Assembly (NCBI RefSeq): GCF_014384895.1 | Contig: NZ_JACRSQ010000002.1 | Span: 1 to 64,000 of the forward strand | Reading direction: 5' to 3' | From: Bianquea renquensis | GTDB lineage: Bacteria > Bacillota > Clostridia > Lachnospirales > Bianqueaceae | DNA length: 64,000 nt | Part shown: in pieces, positions 34,841 to 42,834 of the stretch | How the letters are laid out: the number at the start of each line of letters is the position of its first letter | Position numbering within the stretch: the first letter of the stretch is position 1 | The notes under the pieces: generated by a model | What the model saw: the letters and a program-made list of their open reading frames with translations, nothing else | The model's database searches: none | What the model was told of the DNA's origin: nothing | Position numbers and translations under genes: made by a program

Positions 34841-35674
34841 ATGCAGGGAAAATTGTACGTGTGCGCTACACCCATCGGGAACCTGGAGGACATCACCCAG
34901 AGGGTTCTACAGACTCTTCGGACGGTGGATTTGATCGCGGCCGAGGATACGCGGCATACGAAGAAACTGCTGAATCACTATGAGATCCATACGCCGCTGA
35001 TCAGTTATCACCAGCACAATGAGCGGGAGCGATCCCTTGAGCTTCTCCAGATGCTGCGGGATGGAAAACAGATCGCCCTGGTCAGCGATGCGGGTACGCC
35101 CGCCATATCGGACCCAGGCCAAATTCTCGTCCGGCGCTGCCGGGAGGAGGGCTTGGCGGTGACAGCGCTGCCGGGCGCGTGCGCTTTGATTACAGCCCTA
35201 TCCATGTCGGGACTGGACTCCCGGCGGTTTGTCTTTGAAGGGTTCCTGCCGGCGAATAAGAAAGAGAGGGCTGTGGTGCTGGATAGACTGGTGGAGGAGA
35301 CAAGAACGGTCATTCTCTATGAAGCGCCTCATCGGCTGGTTGAGACGTTGCAGGCCTTGTATCAGGCCGTTGGGGACCGAAAAGCAGCCGCTGTCCGCGA
35401 ATTGACAAAGAAGTATGAGGATATCCACATGGCGCCATTGGGTGAGCTCTGTGCCTTTTATGGGGAGACGGAGCCGAAAGGCGAATTCGTGTTGCTGTTG
35501 GAGGGGCGAGAAGAGGCGCAGTTGACCCAGGAGAGACAGGCGCAGTGGGAGACCCTGTCTTTGACAGAGCACATGGCGGTCTATGCCCATCTACCGGAAA
35601 AAGAGGCGATGAAACAGGTGGCCAAGGATCGGGGCGTCTCCAAGCGGGATATCTATGAGCAGCTGAAGACGTAA
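34841..35674 (+). CDS. rsmI: 16S rRNA (cytidine1402-2'-O)-methyltransferase
   Basis: The 277-residue enzyme 2'-O-methylates C1402 of 16S rRNA in the ribosomal P site. Seen are LYVCATPIGNLEDITQR (5-21), AEDTRHTKKLLNHY (about 34-47), SYHQHNE, LVSDAGTPAISDPGQ (about 80-94) and LPGACALITALSMSG (about 109-123), all landmark segments of the RsmI/YraL family. ATG 34841 follows GGAGGG at four bases; a GTG at 34829 gives a longer but less typical start. It is the last gene of the cluster and precedes a terminator. Confidence 0.95.
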   Translation: MQGKLYVCATPIGNLEDITQRVLQTLRTVDLIAAEDTRHTKKLLNHYEIHTPLISYHQHNERERSLELLQMLRDGKQIALVSDAGTPAISDPGQILVRRCREEGLAVTALPGACALITALSMSGLDSRRFVFEGFLPANKKERAVVLDRLVEETRTVILYEAPHRLVETLQALYQAVGDRKAAAVRELTKKYEDIHMAPLGELCAFYGETEPKGEFVLLLEGREEAQLTQERQAQWETLSLTEHMAVYAHLPEKEAMKQVAKDRGVSKRDIYEQLKT

Positions 35675-35696
35675 TCGTTAAGATACATTTTTACAC

Positions 35697-35721
35697 AAAA
35701 AAGGGGCTGATAGCCCCTTTA
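35697..35721. terminator. Bidirectional terminator between rsmI and the dehydrogenase gene
   Basis: AAAGGGGCT and AGCCCCTTT form a 9-bp stem with A- and T-tracts on both sides, between convergent genes. Confidence 0.88.
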
Positions 35722-35743
35722 TCCATCACGTAAAAGTTATGTC

Positions 35744-36709
35744 TTACTTGTCATAGCTGGTATATTTGTAGAAGCCCTCTCCAACTGCGATACCGGTCTT
35801 GCCCTCCGCAATATACTTGTCCAAAAGCGCCACGCTCTTACCTAGAGTGGAATTTGGATCCTTTGCGCTGGGATCCATTCCCATGATATTCCGGCAAAGC
35901 GCTAGGCCGATCTTATCCATCTTGCGAAATGGCGTCTGCGTTGGATCCGCTCCCGTTGCAAGCTGCCACGTCATATCAATCGTCTCCGGATCAGAAACGC
36001 CGTTGGCGTAGAGCCCCATTGCGGCCTTCAGCCACGGGATCAGCAAAGTGTTTAAGATATATCCCGGCTGCTCCTTGTTCAGCCTCATGGGGAGCATACC
36101 GATTGCTCTGGCAAACTGATCTGCCAGCTCAAAGGATTCCTGAGAGGTTTTATCGGTTTTCATCAGCTCGGTCAGATTATTTCTCCAAATCTGGTTTGCA
36201 AAATGCAGTGTCAGAAATTTTTCCGGTCTGCCCGTGGCGTCCATAAACATGCTGGGAAGCATCGTCGAGGAATCCGTCAGGAGGAGAGTGCGCTCCGGAA
36301 GATGCTTGGCAAGTTCAGAATAGAACGCTTCCTTTTCCGCCTTATTCTCGTTGATGCACTCGACCACCACATCTGCGTTTCCAAAGGCTTTATCAAAATC
36401 GGTCTCAAACTGAATGTCATGCAACCGTTCTTTCGCCTGCTCCAAAAGCTGATCCACCTCTTCCGGCGTTAGGTCGCTTTTATCGGCCAAACCGCGACAA
36501 TAGGCTTTAGGATCCGTTTTCATTGCTTCCAGCGTATCAATATACTGCCCGTAAATGGAAGCAAATCTGGGTTTTGCCCGTTCAATGGAAGCCTCGCTTC
36601 TGACCCATACCGTAACATGAAAGCCTTTATAAGCAATTTGAGACGCAATCTGGCTTCCCTGAGTACCACCGCCTGCAACCGTTACATTTTTAACATCCTG
36701 GATATTCAT
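35744..36709 (-). CDS. 3-hydroxyacyl-CoA dehydrogenase family protein
   Basis: The 321-residue protein is of the 3-hydroxybutyryl-CoA dehydrogenase family (NAD-linked, cytoplasmic). Rossmann motif VTVAGGGTQGSQIASQIAYKG (about 9-29) has GxGxxG with Thr-Gln. Further are VVVECINENKAEKEAFY (about 110-126), LTDSSTMLPS (about 143-152) and LHFANQ (about 167-172), where family members usually have HFFNP, then the C-terminal helical domain from about 190. The LHFANQIW variant and a longer C-terminus set it apart from butyrate-pathway Hbd. Substrate is uncertain. ATG 36709 has AAAGGAA at seven bases. No other beta-oxidation gene lies near. Confidence 0.82.
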   Translation of the reverse strand: MNIQDVKNVTVAGGGTQGSQIASQIAYKGFHVTVWVRSEASIERAKPRFASIYGQYIDTLEAMKTDPKAYCRGLADKSDLTPEEVDQLLEQAKERLHDIQFETDFDKAFGNADVVVECINENKAEKEAFYSELAKHLPERTLLLTDSSTMLPSMFMDATGRPEKFLTLHFANQIWRNNLTELMKTDKTSQESFELADQFARAIGMLPMRLNKEQPGYILNTLLIPWLKAAMGLYANGVSDPETIDMTWQLATGADPTQTPFRKMDKIGLALCRNIMGMDPSAKDPNSTLGKSVALLDKYIAEGKTGIAVGEGFYKYTSYDK

Positions 36710-36784
36710 CGTAATTCCTTTCTGTGCGGTCATTTCCCGCGCACCCATAGATTGTCTCGTCTGCATTTGACTGGGACTGTTAAT

Positions 36785-36812
36785 ATTTTATCACTCTTGC
36801 CCTAAATGTCAA
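36785..36812 (-). promoter_or_regulatory. Promoter of the hydroxyacyl-CoA dehydrogenase gene
   Basis: Minus-strand TTGACA (36807-36812) and TAAAAT (36785-36790) are spaced 16 bp, 75 bp before the start codon. Confidence 0.65.
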
Positions 36813-37263
36813 GCCCGTCTGTTTAAGCAGGAGAATTTTGTGGGCATTCGTTGAAACATTTGGCAGTCAGCCGGAGCTTTACGGCAGTATCATTATTAAT
36901 GCTGTCGCAGTGTTGGCACCTCTGGTTTCAAAGGTACTGAGAAAAGCGGCGAAATTATCAAAGAAATTTTTCCGCACAGACAGCAGAGGCGGCGGCTTAT
37001 CCTAAACTGCATAAGATTTACAAGGAATTAGTTAGGCAGAACGAGATTGACCGAATAAATGGCCCAGCCCTGTCCGTAAAATCGTACCTAAGTTTCCTGA
37101 ATCGCTGGGGTTGACCAAAACAACATGCGACTTTCCGGGTTCAACATTCAATTGTAAGAGCCATTCCCAATGTATAGGAATAGGCAGCATCATGTTTATA
37201 TCGCCCAATTTTCATAGTGTTCACTTGTCCTCCCACAAAAGTGACCCATTCATGCCTATCAGC
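36813..37263. other. Gene-poor stretch with short protein remnants
   Basis: No intact gene is seen. On the plus strand one frame (about 36838-37004) reads LWAFVETFGSQPELYGSIII and on to a stop. A second (about 37006-37113) reads KELVRQNEIDRINGPALS, then SYLSFLNRWG and a stop. Both lack starts and ribosome sites and look like the C-terminal ends of lost genes, perhaps of a mobile element. Neither is recognised. Confidence 0.4.
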
Positions 37264-38145
37264 TTATTCTTTCTTCCAATACGTCCATTTCACCGCAGAC
37301 TTATAGCCAATTTTTTTATAGAACTCATTATCTCCGCCAGTCATATGGGTCGCACCTAACTTTTTCGTTTTGCGGTACATTTCCGATAATGCTGCAGCTG
37401 CCAGACCTCTGTTCCGATACTCCGGAATCGTGCAAAGGGGTTCCAAATAAGCTAGTTTATTCTCTGGAGTCCACCACATTCCCGCGCAGCATGCATACTC
37501 ACCTTGTTCATCCGCGATTATGACGCCAAGCTCCATTGTTGCATGGGGGGCTACCTGTAGCTGGTAATTGTTCTGTTCATGTTGATGATCCCATGCGCCC
37601 TCAGTTTCCTCGTGATTAAAGCCTTTCCAGCAACACTTGCTTATTTTATCCATGTCATATTCTTCCGGCTTAACAAAATGAAAGCCTTCCGGCAACTGGT
37701 AGTCCAATACGTCCTCAAAATCGAATTGCATATCGGTTCGCTCATAAATCTGACAGTATCCCAGCTCTTTTGCAGTATTTATTAATGCGGTTTGTTCACC
37801 AAAAAGAATCAGTTGATTTTTTCCATCTTTCTTGGGCATATGCTTGTCCGCATATGTTATCATCTCTGGGGCAAGTTCTTCATATCCTGGCTTTAGACTG
37901 AAATAAATATCTGTCACGGGGTTTTCATAAAAACAAAATGCCACAATCTCTCCATTGTCTTCCCAGATACGATCCTTGTAGGAACAGGATATGTCCATCC
38001 AACTGTAAAACGACGAGAAAGCATATTCAAAGAAAGGAGCTGCCACACCGTTTCTCCAATCCCTCTCATAGATGTCCAACATAAACTGATAAATTTTCCC
38101 ACAATCACCCAATACGCTAAATTGTCTGGTCGTAATATTTTTCAT
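37264..38145 (-). CDS. GNAT family N-acetyltransferase
   Basis: The 293-residue protein has a diverged N-terminal half (about 1-150) and a C-terminal GNAT fold. The acetyl-CoA loop IPEYRNRGLAAAALSEMY (about 239-256) has the R/Q-x-x-G-x-A form, and FYKKIGYKS (about 277-285) is the typical motif B ending. Longer than single-domain GNATs, so probably a double-GNAT type. The substrate is unknown; such genes often give antibiotic or metabolite tolerance. ATG 38145 follows AAGGAGAAA. It stands alone between accessory genes. Confidence 0.82.
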   Translation of the reverse strand: MKNITTRQFSVLGDCGKIYQFMLDIYERDWRNGVAAPFFEYAFSSFYSWMDISCSYKDRIWEDNGEIVAFCFYENPVTDIYFSLKPGYEELAPEMITYADKHMPKKDGKNQLILFGEQTALINTAKELGYCQIYERTDMQFDFEDVLDYQLPEGFHFVKPEEYDMDKISKCCWKGFNHEETEGAWDHQHEQNNYQLQVAPHATMELGVIIADEQGEYACCAGMWWTPENKLAYLEPLCTIPEYRNRGLAAAALSEMYRKTKKLGATHMTGGDNEFYKKIGYKSAVKWTYWKKE

Positions 38146-38242
38146 TCGTCATTTCTCCTTCCGTTTAGTGCTACCATACCATTGTATGAAACATATTGCT
38201 GAACCACAAGTAGAGAGAATGATTATAATCGAACTTGCTACT

Positions 38243-38274
38243 AAAAGACGCCCGTGTTGCATCACACAGGCGCC
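38243..38274 (-). terminator. Terminator of the CD3324-family gene
   Basis: On the minus strand GCGCCTGTGT pairs, with wobbles, with ACACGGGCGT, then TCTTTTAG. Confidence 0.7.
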
Positions 38275-38280
38275 TTACGA

Positions 38281-38544
38281 TTAACAATATACTATTTTTT
38301 TGATTGTACTATATGCCAGACCATATTGATTGGCCAAAGATTCTACGGAAGATCCCGATTGAAAAAGCCTTTGAATTTCCTTGTTTCTCTCTTGGTAAAA
38401 TATCCGTGAACCATTAACGGCTCCCCATTCTTTTTTTGAGGAGGTCTTTGGAATATACAGGATCTCTCCTTCGACATACATTTGAAGCTCCTTCAATAGG
38501 TGTTCCGGCAATATTTCTGCTGCATTTAAATATTTCACCTTCAC
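38281..38544 (-). CDS. CD3324 family small DNA-binding-like protein
   Basis: The 87-residue protein starts KVKYLNAAEILPEHLLKELQ, has GEILYIPKTSSKKEWGAVNGSR in the middle, and ends with a helix-turn-helix pattern SVESLANQYGLAYSTIKKIV (about 66-85). The layout agrees with the CD3324 family of clostridial proteins, of unknown function and Mor-like in fold. A regulatory role is inference from the helix-turn-helix. It follows a leader region with its own promoter, a short leader ORF and competing hairpins, so its expression is probably attenuated. The ribosome site AAGGAGCGG lies just before ATG 38544. Confidence 0.8.
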   Translation of the reverse strand: MKVKYLNAAEILPEHLLKELQMYVEGEILYIPKTSSKKEWGAVNGSRIFYQERNKEIQRLFQSGSSVESLANQYGLAYSTIKKIVYC

Positions 38545-38545
38545 C

Positions 38546-38644
38546 GCTCCTTATTTATTGTAGAATAAATAAAGTGCAGAAACAGCAGAACATATAGTTT
38601 TTTCGCCCATACAGATTTCTATATGTCTGCTATTCTGCATGGGC
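38546..38644 (-). promoter_or_regulatory. Leader of the CD3324 gene with two mutually exclusive hairpins
   Basis: On the minus strand, hairpin A pairs GCCCATGCAGA (at the end of the leader ORF) with TCTGTATGGGC, 11 bp with one G-T. Hairpin B pairs AGCAGACATATAG, which lies in the loop of A, with CTATATGTTCTGCT downstream. A and B cannot form as simple nested helices, so they compete or make a pseudoknot. Ribosome position on the leader ORF would disturb A. Confidence 0.55.
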
Positions 38645-38695
38645 AAAGAAGTTCTTGACTCCGTTTTGATACAACGCTTGTTCTCTTCGTCTCAT
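38630..38695 (-). CDS. Leader peptide ORF (21 residues) before the CD3324 gene
   Basis: The frame runs from ATG 38695 to a TAG at 38632-38630, 21 codons, highly basic at the start (MRRREQ) and ending FFAHAE. A strong GGAGAGGAG lies eight bases before the ATG, and a consensus promoter lies about 80 bp further up. The last codons form the left arm of hairpin A. Its short length, strong initiation signals and overlap with structured RNA suggest a regulatory upstream ORF rather than a working protein, but a small functional peptide is possible. Confidence 0.5.
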   Translation of the reverse strand: MRRREQALYQNGVKNFFAHAE

Positions 38696-38772
38696 AAAAT
38701 CACTCCTCTCCTGCGAGTTTTCTTTTATCACTCATTTACGCACATATCATTTATGTACCTTCCTATGGATAC

Positions 38773-38801
38773 ATTATACTTTTCAGGATTAAGAAAGTCA
38801 A
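38773..38801 (-). promoter_or_regulatory. Promoter of the leader ORF and CD3324 gene
   Basis: Minus-strand TTGACT (38796-38801) and TATAAT (38773-38778) are spaced 17 bp. Confidence 0.8.
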
Positions 38802-39120
38802 CCGAATCTTTCCTTATAATCTATAATATTCAGCAAGTAAATATATCATAAAAGCTAAATAGTAAAACCAGCCGGAACAGTCAACGGTAAGATGAACGCC
38901 GCTTTGCACCACAGTTGACAGTCCCGTCTTGTTTTACTGGTGGGTAATCGAGACGCAGCAGCCGAAAGGTTTCTACCCCTTTGAATTATATATAAAAAAT
39001 AGGGTGCTGTACCTTAAGTCTTGCTTATTACCATAATTCCAGAGAACCCTTTGCATATTACCCTCAAGTACGCTTTGGTAAATCATATCTGACTGATTCT
39101 GACTTAACGTAAGAAATTAG
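38802..39120. other. Gene-free stretch, possibly degraded mobile DNA
   Basis: No supported gene is seen. Bases 38865-38960 have higher GC and short frames on the minus strand that stop early (one reads TVVQSGVHLTVDCSGWF). They look like leftover coding DNA. The remainder is AT-rich without clear signals. Confidence 0.35.
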
Positions 39121-39149
39121 AAAAACGACATGAGTCAAACCCATGCCGT
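39121..39149 (-). terminator. Terminator of the SGNH hydrolase operon
   Basis: Minus-strand ACGGCATG pairs with CATGTCGT around a 9-base loop, then TTTTTC, about 80 bp after the last stop. Confidence 0.7.
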
Positions 39150-39228
39150 CAGCCTTTTTTTAATACGGTATAATGCATTTTGCTAAATCACCCCAAATGA
39201 GAAGTTCGGCGTAAACACAGTATTTTGT

Positions 39229-39870
39229 TTAAAGCGCCTTCAAAAATCCCATAAGCCGGCTTGCAATAAGCCGGTTGCCGGCATTGTTGGGATGGATGCC
39301 GTCCGGCATGTAGGTTTCCCTAATGACCGGAACGTCCGGCTGAATTCCGCTCGTTGCGTACAAGTCGAGCACAGGTACGGCGTAATACTCGCATACCTCC
39401 TTGAGAATATCGATGTATACCTTGAGAGGCTTGCCGTTACCAATACTGGGAACTTCTTCCATACATCTGTGCAGAGGCGTCATGACAACAATGACGGCCT
39501 CGGGATACTTTTCGATCAGACCGCGGAGCAGGACGTGCCACGCGCCGTAATAGGTTTCTTCCGTTCGATCATCGAAGGTGCCGAGCGGCGCTTGACCGTG
39601 ACCGTGATCGTTTGTGCCTCCGAATACTACGATGACATCCGCATCATCATCCATCGACTGATACCGGTCACAAAAGGCTGGTTCTGTGCAGCAATCGTTC
39701 TCGACATGCTGTCTGGCTATGCGCGTGCCGCTGATTCCGTAATTCCTTGCGGCGGCAAGGCCGCATTCATTCTTCATAACATTAAGATAAATGTATTTGT
39801 CCTCCGTGGTGCCGACCCCTTGGGTAATGCTGTCCCCCAGAAAATTGATCTTTTTATTCTTGAGTTCCAT
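39229..39870 (-). CDS. SGNH/GDSL hydrolase, second of a tandem pair
   Basis: The 213-residue esterase-like enzyme has block I INFLGDSITQGVGT (about 8-21) with the nucleophile Ser, block II Gly in RNYGISGTRIA, block III VVFGGTNDHGHG (about 81-92) with Gly-x-Asn, and block V DGIHPN (about 192-197) with the catalytic Asp and His. There is no signal peptide, so it is likely cytoplasmic. It would deacylate or deacetylate a small carbohydrate ester. It is clearly a duplicate of the upstream copy, roughly 60-65 percent identical by eye. ATG 39870 follows GAGGAGC; an upstream TTG frame start is poorer. The two genes are 24 bp apart. Confidence 0.88.
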   Translation of the reverse strand: MELKNKKINFLGDSITQGVGTTEDKYIYLNVMKNECGLAAARNYGISGTRIARQHVENDCCTEPAFCDRYQSMDDDADVIVVFGGTNDHGHGQAPLGTFDDRTEETYYGAWHVLLRGLIEKYPEAVIVVMTPLHRCMEEVPSIGNGKPLKVYIDILKEVCEYYAVPVLDLYATSGIQPDVPVIRETYMPDGIHPNNAGNRLIASRLMGFLKAL

Positions 39871-39894
39871 AAAGCTCCTCCTCAACAAATGATG

Positions 39895-40530
39895 TCAAAG
39901 CGCCTTCAAAAATCCAATGAGACGGCTCGCAATCAGTCTGTTCCCCTCATCGCTGGGATGCAGACCGTCGGGCATATATTTTTCGCGGAGAATCGGTACT
40001 CTGGGCTGTATCCCACTCATCGCATATAGGTCAAGCACGGGTATGGCATAATACTCGCACACCTCTTTGATGATCCCGCGGTATGTCTTGAGAGGCTTTC
40101 CATTTCCCGGACTGGGAGTATCCTCATCATGGCGGTGAAGCGGCGTCATTGCGACGATGGTTGCCCTCGGATATTTTTCCATGAGACCGCGGAGCAGGAC
40201 GTGCCACGCGCCGTAATAGGTATCCTCCGACCGATCCTCAAACGCGCCAATGGGAGCTGTACCGTGACCGTAATCGTTTGTTCCTCCGAAGATGACGATA
40301 CTATCGGCGTCGTCATCCATGGATTTGTATCTGTCGCAGAAAGGATGCCCGTACTCAAATTCATCCGCCTGGCGGGCGATACGAGTGCAGCTGATACCAT
40401 AGTTTCTAGCCTCTGCAAGATTACATTCTGCCTTTATGACATTGAGATATATATTTTCCGGTGCGCTTGTGCCGACCCCTTCGGTAATGCTGTCCCCCAG
40501 AAAATTGATCTTTTTGTTTGTCAGGACCAT
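39895..40530 (-). CDS. SGNH/GDSL hydrolase, first of a tandem pair
   Basis: The 211-residue paralogue of the next gene has block I INFLGDSITEGVGT (about 8-21), YGISCTRIA, IVIFGGTNDYGHG (about 78-90) and DGLHPSDEGNRL (about 190-201), so all catalytic Ser, Gly, Asn, Asp and His positions are kept. There is a Cys instead of Gly in the second block (ISC vs ISG), a small difference at the oxyanion region. ATG 40530 is preceded by GGAGG; a longer frame reaching 40572 reads into the leader. It has a consensus promoter, and the winged-helix gene upstream on the same strand may control it. Confidence 0.88.
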   Translation of the reverse strand: MVLTNKKINFLGDSITEGVGTSAPENIYLNVIKAECNLAEARNYGISCTRIARQADEFEYGHPFCDRYKSMDDDADSIVIFGGTNDYGHGTAPIGAFEDRSEDTYYGAWHVLLRGLMEKYPRATIVAMTPLHRHDEDTPSPGNGKPLKTYRGIIKEVCEYYAIPVLDLYAMSGIQPRVPILREKYMPDGLHPSDEGNRLIASRLIGFLKAL

Positions 40531-40637
40531 ATTCCGTTCCTCCGTGTAAATGGTATATTCGAGTATTGGCATTGCGGCTATACTGCCGGATTAACCCGGC
40601 ATGAGAGAGAGCACGCCTTGACCCAGACATTATAACA

Positions 40638-40666
40638 ATTATACTTTACACCCTTCGCTCTGTCAA
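40638..40666 (-). promoter_or_regulatory. Promoter of the SGNH operon
   Basis: Minus-strand TTGACA (40661-40666) and TATAAT (40638-40643) are spaced 17 bp, lying between the winged-helix gene and the first hydrolase. Confidence 0.85.
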
Positions 40667-40701
40667 TATACAGCGGTATAATAAGCTGCCAATGGATTTA
40701 T

Positions 40702-41772
40702 TTATGTATTGACCATCATCCCATCAAAATACGTATCAATTTTTTGCTTAGCATAGAATAGATAGTCATAATTGATTCGATAGTAGTGTTCCCAACCATC
40801 CCTGTAAGAAATCAAGATTAATTCTTTCTCTAATGCTTGCACGAGTCGGATAATACTAGTTCTGGACACATGAAATATTCTCGATAATTGCGATACCGTT
40901 GCATCCCCCTTTTTTAAGATTTTAAGCATCTTCATCGTATACTCATGGCCTAAGAGCTGCATTGTTCTTTGAGGTTTAATATATCGATACCGGTATGCAT
41001 ACTGAACATAGCCTCCAATATGGTCTAACATTCGATTTCCAAAAATAAATATATAGCCATTCTCTTTACCCTGATACATTGTTATATATGGATTCATATA
41101 GCATATTGAGTAGGTTTGAGACTCTAAACGAAGGTTTTCCTCTAAAGAGTGGGCCTTTTTAAACTGACTCACTTTAATGTCATCGATAAATAATTCTTGC
41201 AAAGTCCTATGGGAATCCGCCAGCCGATTTTTATGATACTTTACCATATAGAACATGACGTTGTCCAAATACCGAATCAACTCCTCTACTACATTTTCAA
41301 AATGATAGAATAGCTCGGTATAGGTTTCCATGTAAGAATCCTCCAAGTCATATGTTTTACACAGATGCATCAAGCCATTTGCAATAGCTTCCGCATCGCC
41401 ATCAAGAATTTTATCCATGTCGGCGTTTGGGATTTGCTCAAAATAATACGATATAATAAAATATTGAAAATCAAGAGGATTTGAACAAAGGTAGGCTCTA
41501 ATATTTGTATGTGAAGTTGCAAAGTAACTTAGGTTTTTATCGCAAAAATCAGACAAAGGACAAGGCCGTTTGCCATTATAATAAAAAAATGGATAGATAC
41601 TTTTATCTGGTATAACTTTATACTTTTCAAAAAAGTCAGTATAAGAAGAATACATCTCTTCCTGATCCTCCGTTATACTAGATAAAGTATTGGTACACAT
41701 AGTACGGCAAAAGTATATTTCAGCATAGAAAATGGCATCATAAAGGCAAGCGGGTCCAGATACATAGTTCAC
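40702..41772 (-). CDS. Winged-helix (ArsR-like) regulator with large N-terminal domain
   Basis: The 356-residue protein has a C-terminal winged helix (about 270-345: KMLKILKKGDATVSQLSRIF, then VSRTSIIRLVQALEKELI) like ArsR/MarR regulators. The N-terminal 270 residues are rich in Tyr and Phe, with no recognised domain or membrane segment; they may sense a ligand. Two Cys near residues 21-26 and two near 70-77 could bind metal but do not form a classic ArsR site. The gene lies just upstream of the SGNH promoter on the same strand, so it probably controls that pair, by context. The usual ArsR regulator is only about 100 residues. Confidence 0.65.
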   Translation of the reverse strand: MNYVSGPACLYDAIFYAEIYFCRTMCTNTLSSITEDQEEMYSSYTDFFEKYKVIPDKSIYPFFYYNGKRPCPLSDFCDKNLSYFATSHTNIRAYLCSNPLDFQYFIISYYFEQIPNADMDKILDGDAEAIANGLMHLCKTYDLEDSYMETYTELFYHFENVVEELIRYLDNVMFYMVKYHKNRLADSHRTLQELFIDDIKVSQFKKAHSLEENLRLESQTYSICYMNPYITMYQGKENGYIFIFGNRMLDHIGGYVQYAYRYRYIKPQRTMQLLGHEYTMKMLKILKKGDATVSQLSRIFHVSRTSIIRLVQALEKELILISYRDGWEHYYRINYDYLFYAKQKIDTYFDGMMVNT

Positions 41773-42053
41773 AACTAAGCACCTCCATTTCGTTCAACAA
41801 CAAATTTATTTTACCATTATTTTACTAATAATTCAATATATTTTAAGATATAAATACGCAAAATATTTGAATTCAAATTCAATGAATACATTTGGGATAT
41901 AAACGAGAGGGTTCGATGCCATTGTATTTTTTGGCATAGCTTTTGCCCTCACAGGAGATGGGAGCCGACTAAAAATCATAGCGCTTGGAAAGAATAGATA
42001 GCGTAGTATCAATCGCCATCTGCGAAATCGTCAATGACAAGGAGCCTTACGCT

Positions 42054-42755
42054 ATGGAACAAATACAATACATGCAAGCGCTATATGAGATGGATGTGGA
42101 GCCGCAGGAGATTTCCAACACCTTTGTCGATCACTTTCTCATCCACTTTTATCAATATTCGAAAAAATTTTACCAGGAGCCTCCGGAAGTCTTTTTTTCA
42201 AAGTATCTTTCGTTTCATTTTCCGAGGGACTGCGGCGGTCTTTTGCCGCAACAGACACTGGATTGTATTCGCGCGCTGGAAGAACGGCACAGCCAATGTG
42301 AAGGTAAGCTGGACCGCAGAACGATTAGAGCCTGTCGGACAGCCTGCGAGGAGGCAAAAACTGTACTCCCACGCTTACTGGACTTAAAACGGCGGCTCCG
42401 GATTCTAACCGGAGAGGCGGTGGTGCAGTATGCGCCACTCATCATCGATATCAATAAATACCGGCAACAGCGGCAGCCTGCGCGGAAGAAAGAGGACTTT
42501 ACAGAGCGGTCTTATGTTGAGACCGGATATTTCCAGGTATTGGCCGTTCTATCGAATCAAATGGTTATGTTGACCAAGATCGGGGAAGAAGAGAAGAAAA
42601 TCAAGGTGGTTCTTGAGAGAGAGCAGCTGCGCCACATGCGCACAGGGGATATTCTCCAGCTAAAAGTGGTGCGCCGTCTGTTTTACACCACATGGGATAT
42701 GGAGGAAGTCCGCGGGTGCTACAGTCCCGTGGGCAGAAGCTTTTTGCCGGTATAA
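42054..42755 (+). CDS. Hypothetical protein, possible C-terminal beta-rich domain
   Basis: The 233-residue protein of unknown function has an N-terminal half of amphipathic helices rich in Tyr, Phe and Gln (YMQALYEMDVEP, FVDHFLIHFYQYSKKF). A Lys/Arg-rich middle follows (about 95-150). The C-terminal third (TGYFQVLAVLSNQMVMLTKIG, RTGDILQLKVVRRLF) looks like a small beta domain. There is no signal or membrane segment. ATG 42054 is chosen for AAGGAG nine bases upstream; an alternative frame start lies at 41985 without a ribosome site. It precedes another hypothetical gene and then hinT. Confidence 0.6.
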   Translation: MEQIQYMQALYEMDVEPQEISNTFVDHFLIHFYQYSKKFYQEPPEVFFSKYLSFHFPRDCGGLLPQQTLDCIRALEERHSQCEGKLDRRTIRACRTACEEAKTVLPRLLDLKRRLRILTGEAVVQYAPLIIDINKYRQQRQPARKKEDFTERSYVETGYFQVLAVLSNQMVMLTKIGEEEKKIKVVLEREQLRHMRTGDILQLKVVRRLFYTTWDMEEVRGCYSPVGRSFLPV

Positions 42756-42834
42756 TGCAAGGAAAGCCTGCATAAATATAGACTATCTGCCATATGCAAG
42801 TGGCAAAATTCGGCCTATGTCTGGGGGAATTCTG

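Noticed and set aside
38639..38851. 70-codon plus-strand frame upstream of the SGNH genes
   Set aside because: It lies antisense to the leader ORF and promoter of the CD3324 gene and has no ribosome site.
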